Positions 63,551 through 64,000 of a stretch of 64,000 bases of DNA are shown here, piece after piece. The position numbers and the translations under genes were made by a program. The notes below the pieces were generated by a model. It made no database searches. It worked only from the letters and a program-made list of their open reading frames with translations, and was not told where the DNA came from. Position 1 is the stretch's first letter, and the number at the start of each line of letters is the position of its first letter. Source of the stretch: Pseudoalteromonas neustonica (GTDB taxonomy: Bacteria > Pseudomonadota > Gammaproteobacteria > Enterobacterales > Alteromonadaceae); assembly GCF_001653135.1 (NCBI RefSeq), contig NZ_BDDS01000006.1, positions 248,001 to 312,000 on the forward strand, read 5' to 3'.

Positions 63551-64000
63551 CTTTCGTCGGCTTATTTCTATTAGCTTAAGTAGTAATAGAAAGTGGTGGG
63601 TGCAGGACGTATCTTGCAAGAGTGAACCTCTGAGCGCTCTAAATTTCTGTATCACTACAACTACTGCAAATACATTTCATGGCTAAAGCCTGTTCCTACA
63701 ATAGCGTGAATTTCAGGCATAAAAAAACCGACTTTCGTCGACTTATTTCTATTAGCTTAAGTAGTAATAGAAAGTGGTGGGCGCAGGACGTATCTTGCAA
63801 GAGTGAACCTCTGAGCGCTCTAAATTTCTGTATCACTACAACTACTGCAAATACATTTCACGGCTAAAGCCTGTTCCTACAATAACGTGAATTTCAGGCA
63901 TAAAAAAACCGACTTTCGTCGGCTTATTTCTATTAGCTTAAGTAGTAATAGAAAGTGGTGGGCGCAGGACGTATCTTGCAAGAGTGAACCTCTGAGCGCT
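63551..64000. repeat. 181-bp tandem repeat, about 2.5 copies, runs off the window
   Basis: Units start near 63551, 63732 and 63912 and differ at a few bases. Each holds a short hairpin (CCGACTTTCGTCGG), the conserved block GTGGTGGGCGCAGGACGTAT, and TGGCTAAAGCC followed by TCCTACAA, the same REP-like half found in the 32-kb array. No credible gene; a 62-codon frame inside is repeat-derived. Confidence 0.9.

Noticed and set aside
1..64000. tRNA, rRNA or riboswitch genes
   Set aside because: None recognised by reading for cloverleaf consensus (GGTTCGA-type arms) or known leader motifs; a covariance search was not possible.

Overview
The window reads as a chromosomal segment of a marine gammaproteobacterium of the Pseudoalteromonas type. 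This is judged from low GC, many TonB-dependent receptors, a GbpA-like chitin-active LPMO, a tryptophan-halogenase homologue beside a receptor, DUF3087 and PBPRA1643-type orphan families, and REP/MITE-like intergenic repeats. The organism call is inference from gene content; no rRNA, tRNA or other taxonomic marker gene is present.

Layout. 0-5.3 kb: partial DUF481 outer-membrane gene, small orphan, and an RND efflux operon (adaptor and pump, minus strand). 5.5-9.6 kb: crotonase, LrgA/LrgB pair, MscS channel and a coiled-coil membrane protein whose last codons come from a MITE. 9.9-16.6 kb: assorted single genes (YqaA/DedA, GGDEF, DUF3754, SEC-C, RIO kinase, periplasmic binding protein) and an overlapping pair of small related membrane proteins. 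16.8-21.1 kb: a 1220-residue CLCA-like secreted metalloprotease/vWA protein and its partner. 21.4-28.4 kb: hydrolase/DUF2975/XRE operon, LPMO, orphans, and a TonB-ECF sigma-putative anti-sigma operon. 28.5-31.2 kb: an AT-rich two-gene AAA ATPase + TOPRIM-like nuclease operon, the best candidate for an uncharacterised defence system. 31.2-33.6 kb: IS110 remnant and a higher-order REPIN array; a smaller copy lies at 36.1-36.4 kb. Between them are a PQQ-type sugar dehydrogenase and a GH18 protein.

36.5-63.1 kb is mostly two interleaved systems on the minus strand. (1) Peptidoglycan-fragment scavenging: TonB receptor, tryptophan-halogenase homologue, and an amidase/beta-lactamase-like fusion lipoprotein (38.0-44.9 kb); then a MurR/RpiR regulator, NamZ (DUF1343), MurQ, a BadF-type amino-sugar kinase, an SSS symporter, an L,D-transpeptidase-like lipoprotein, a dipeptide epimerase and an NlpC/P60 endopeptidase (54.2-63.1 kb). 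Together these can strip stem peptides, release MurNAc, import and phosphorylate it, and convert MurNAc-6P to GlcNAc-6P. A shared operator-like 14-mer, TGGAATATWTTATT, sits upstream of all three transcription units and suggests one regulon. (2) Heme/iron uptake between them: heme oxygenase, a DUF454-TonB fusion, FecI sigma, FecR, an STN-containing TonB receptor, ExbB and ExbD, with Fur-box-like sequences before the sigma factor and the receptor.

The right edge holds a 181-bp tandem repeat that runs off the window and abuts a frameshifted gene remnant.
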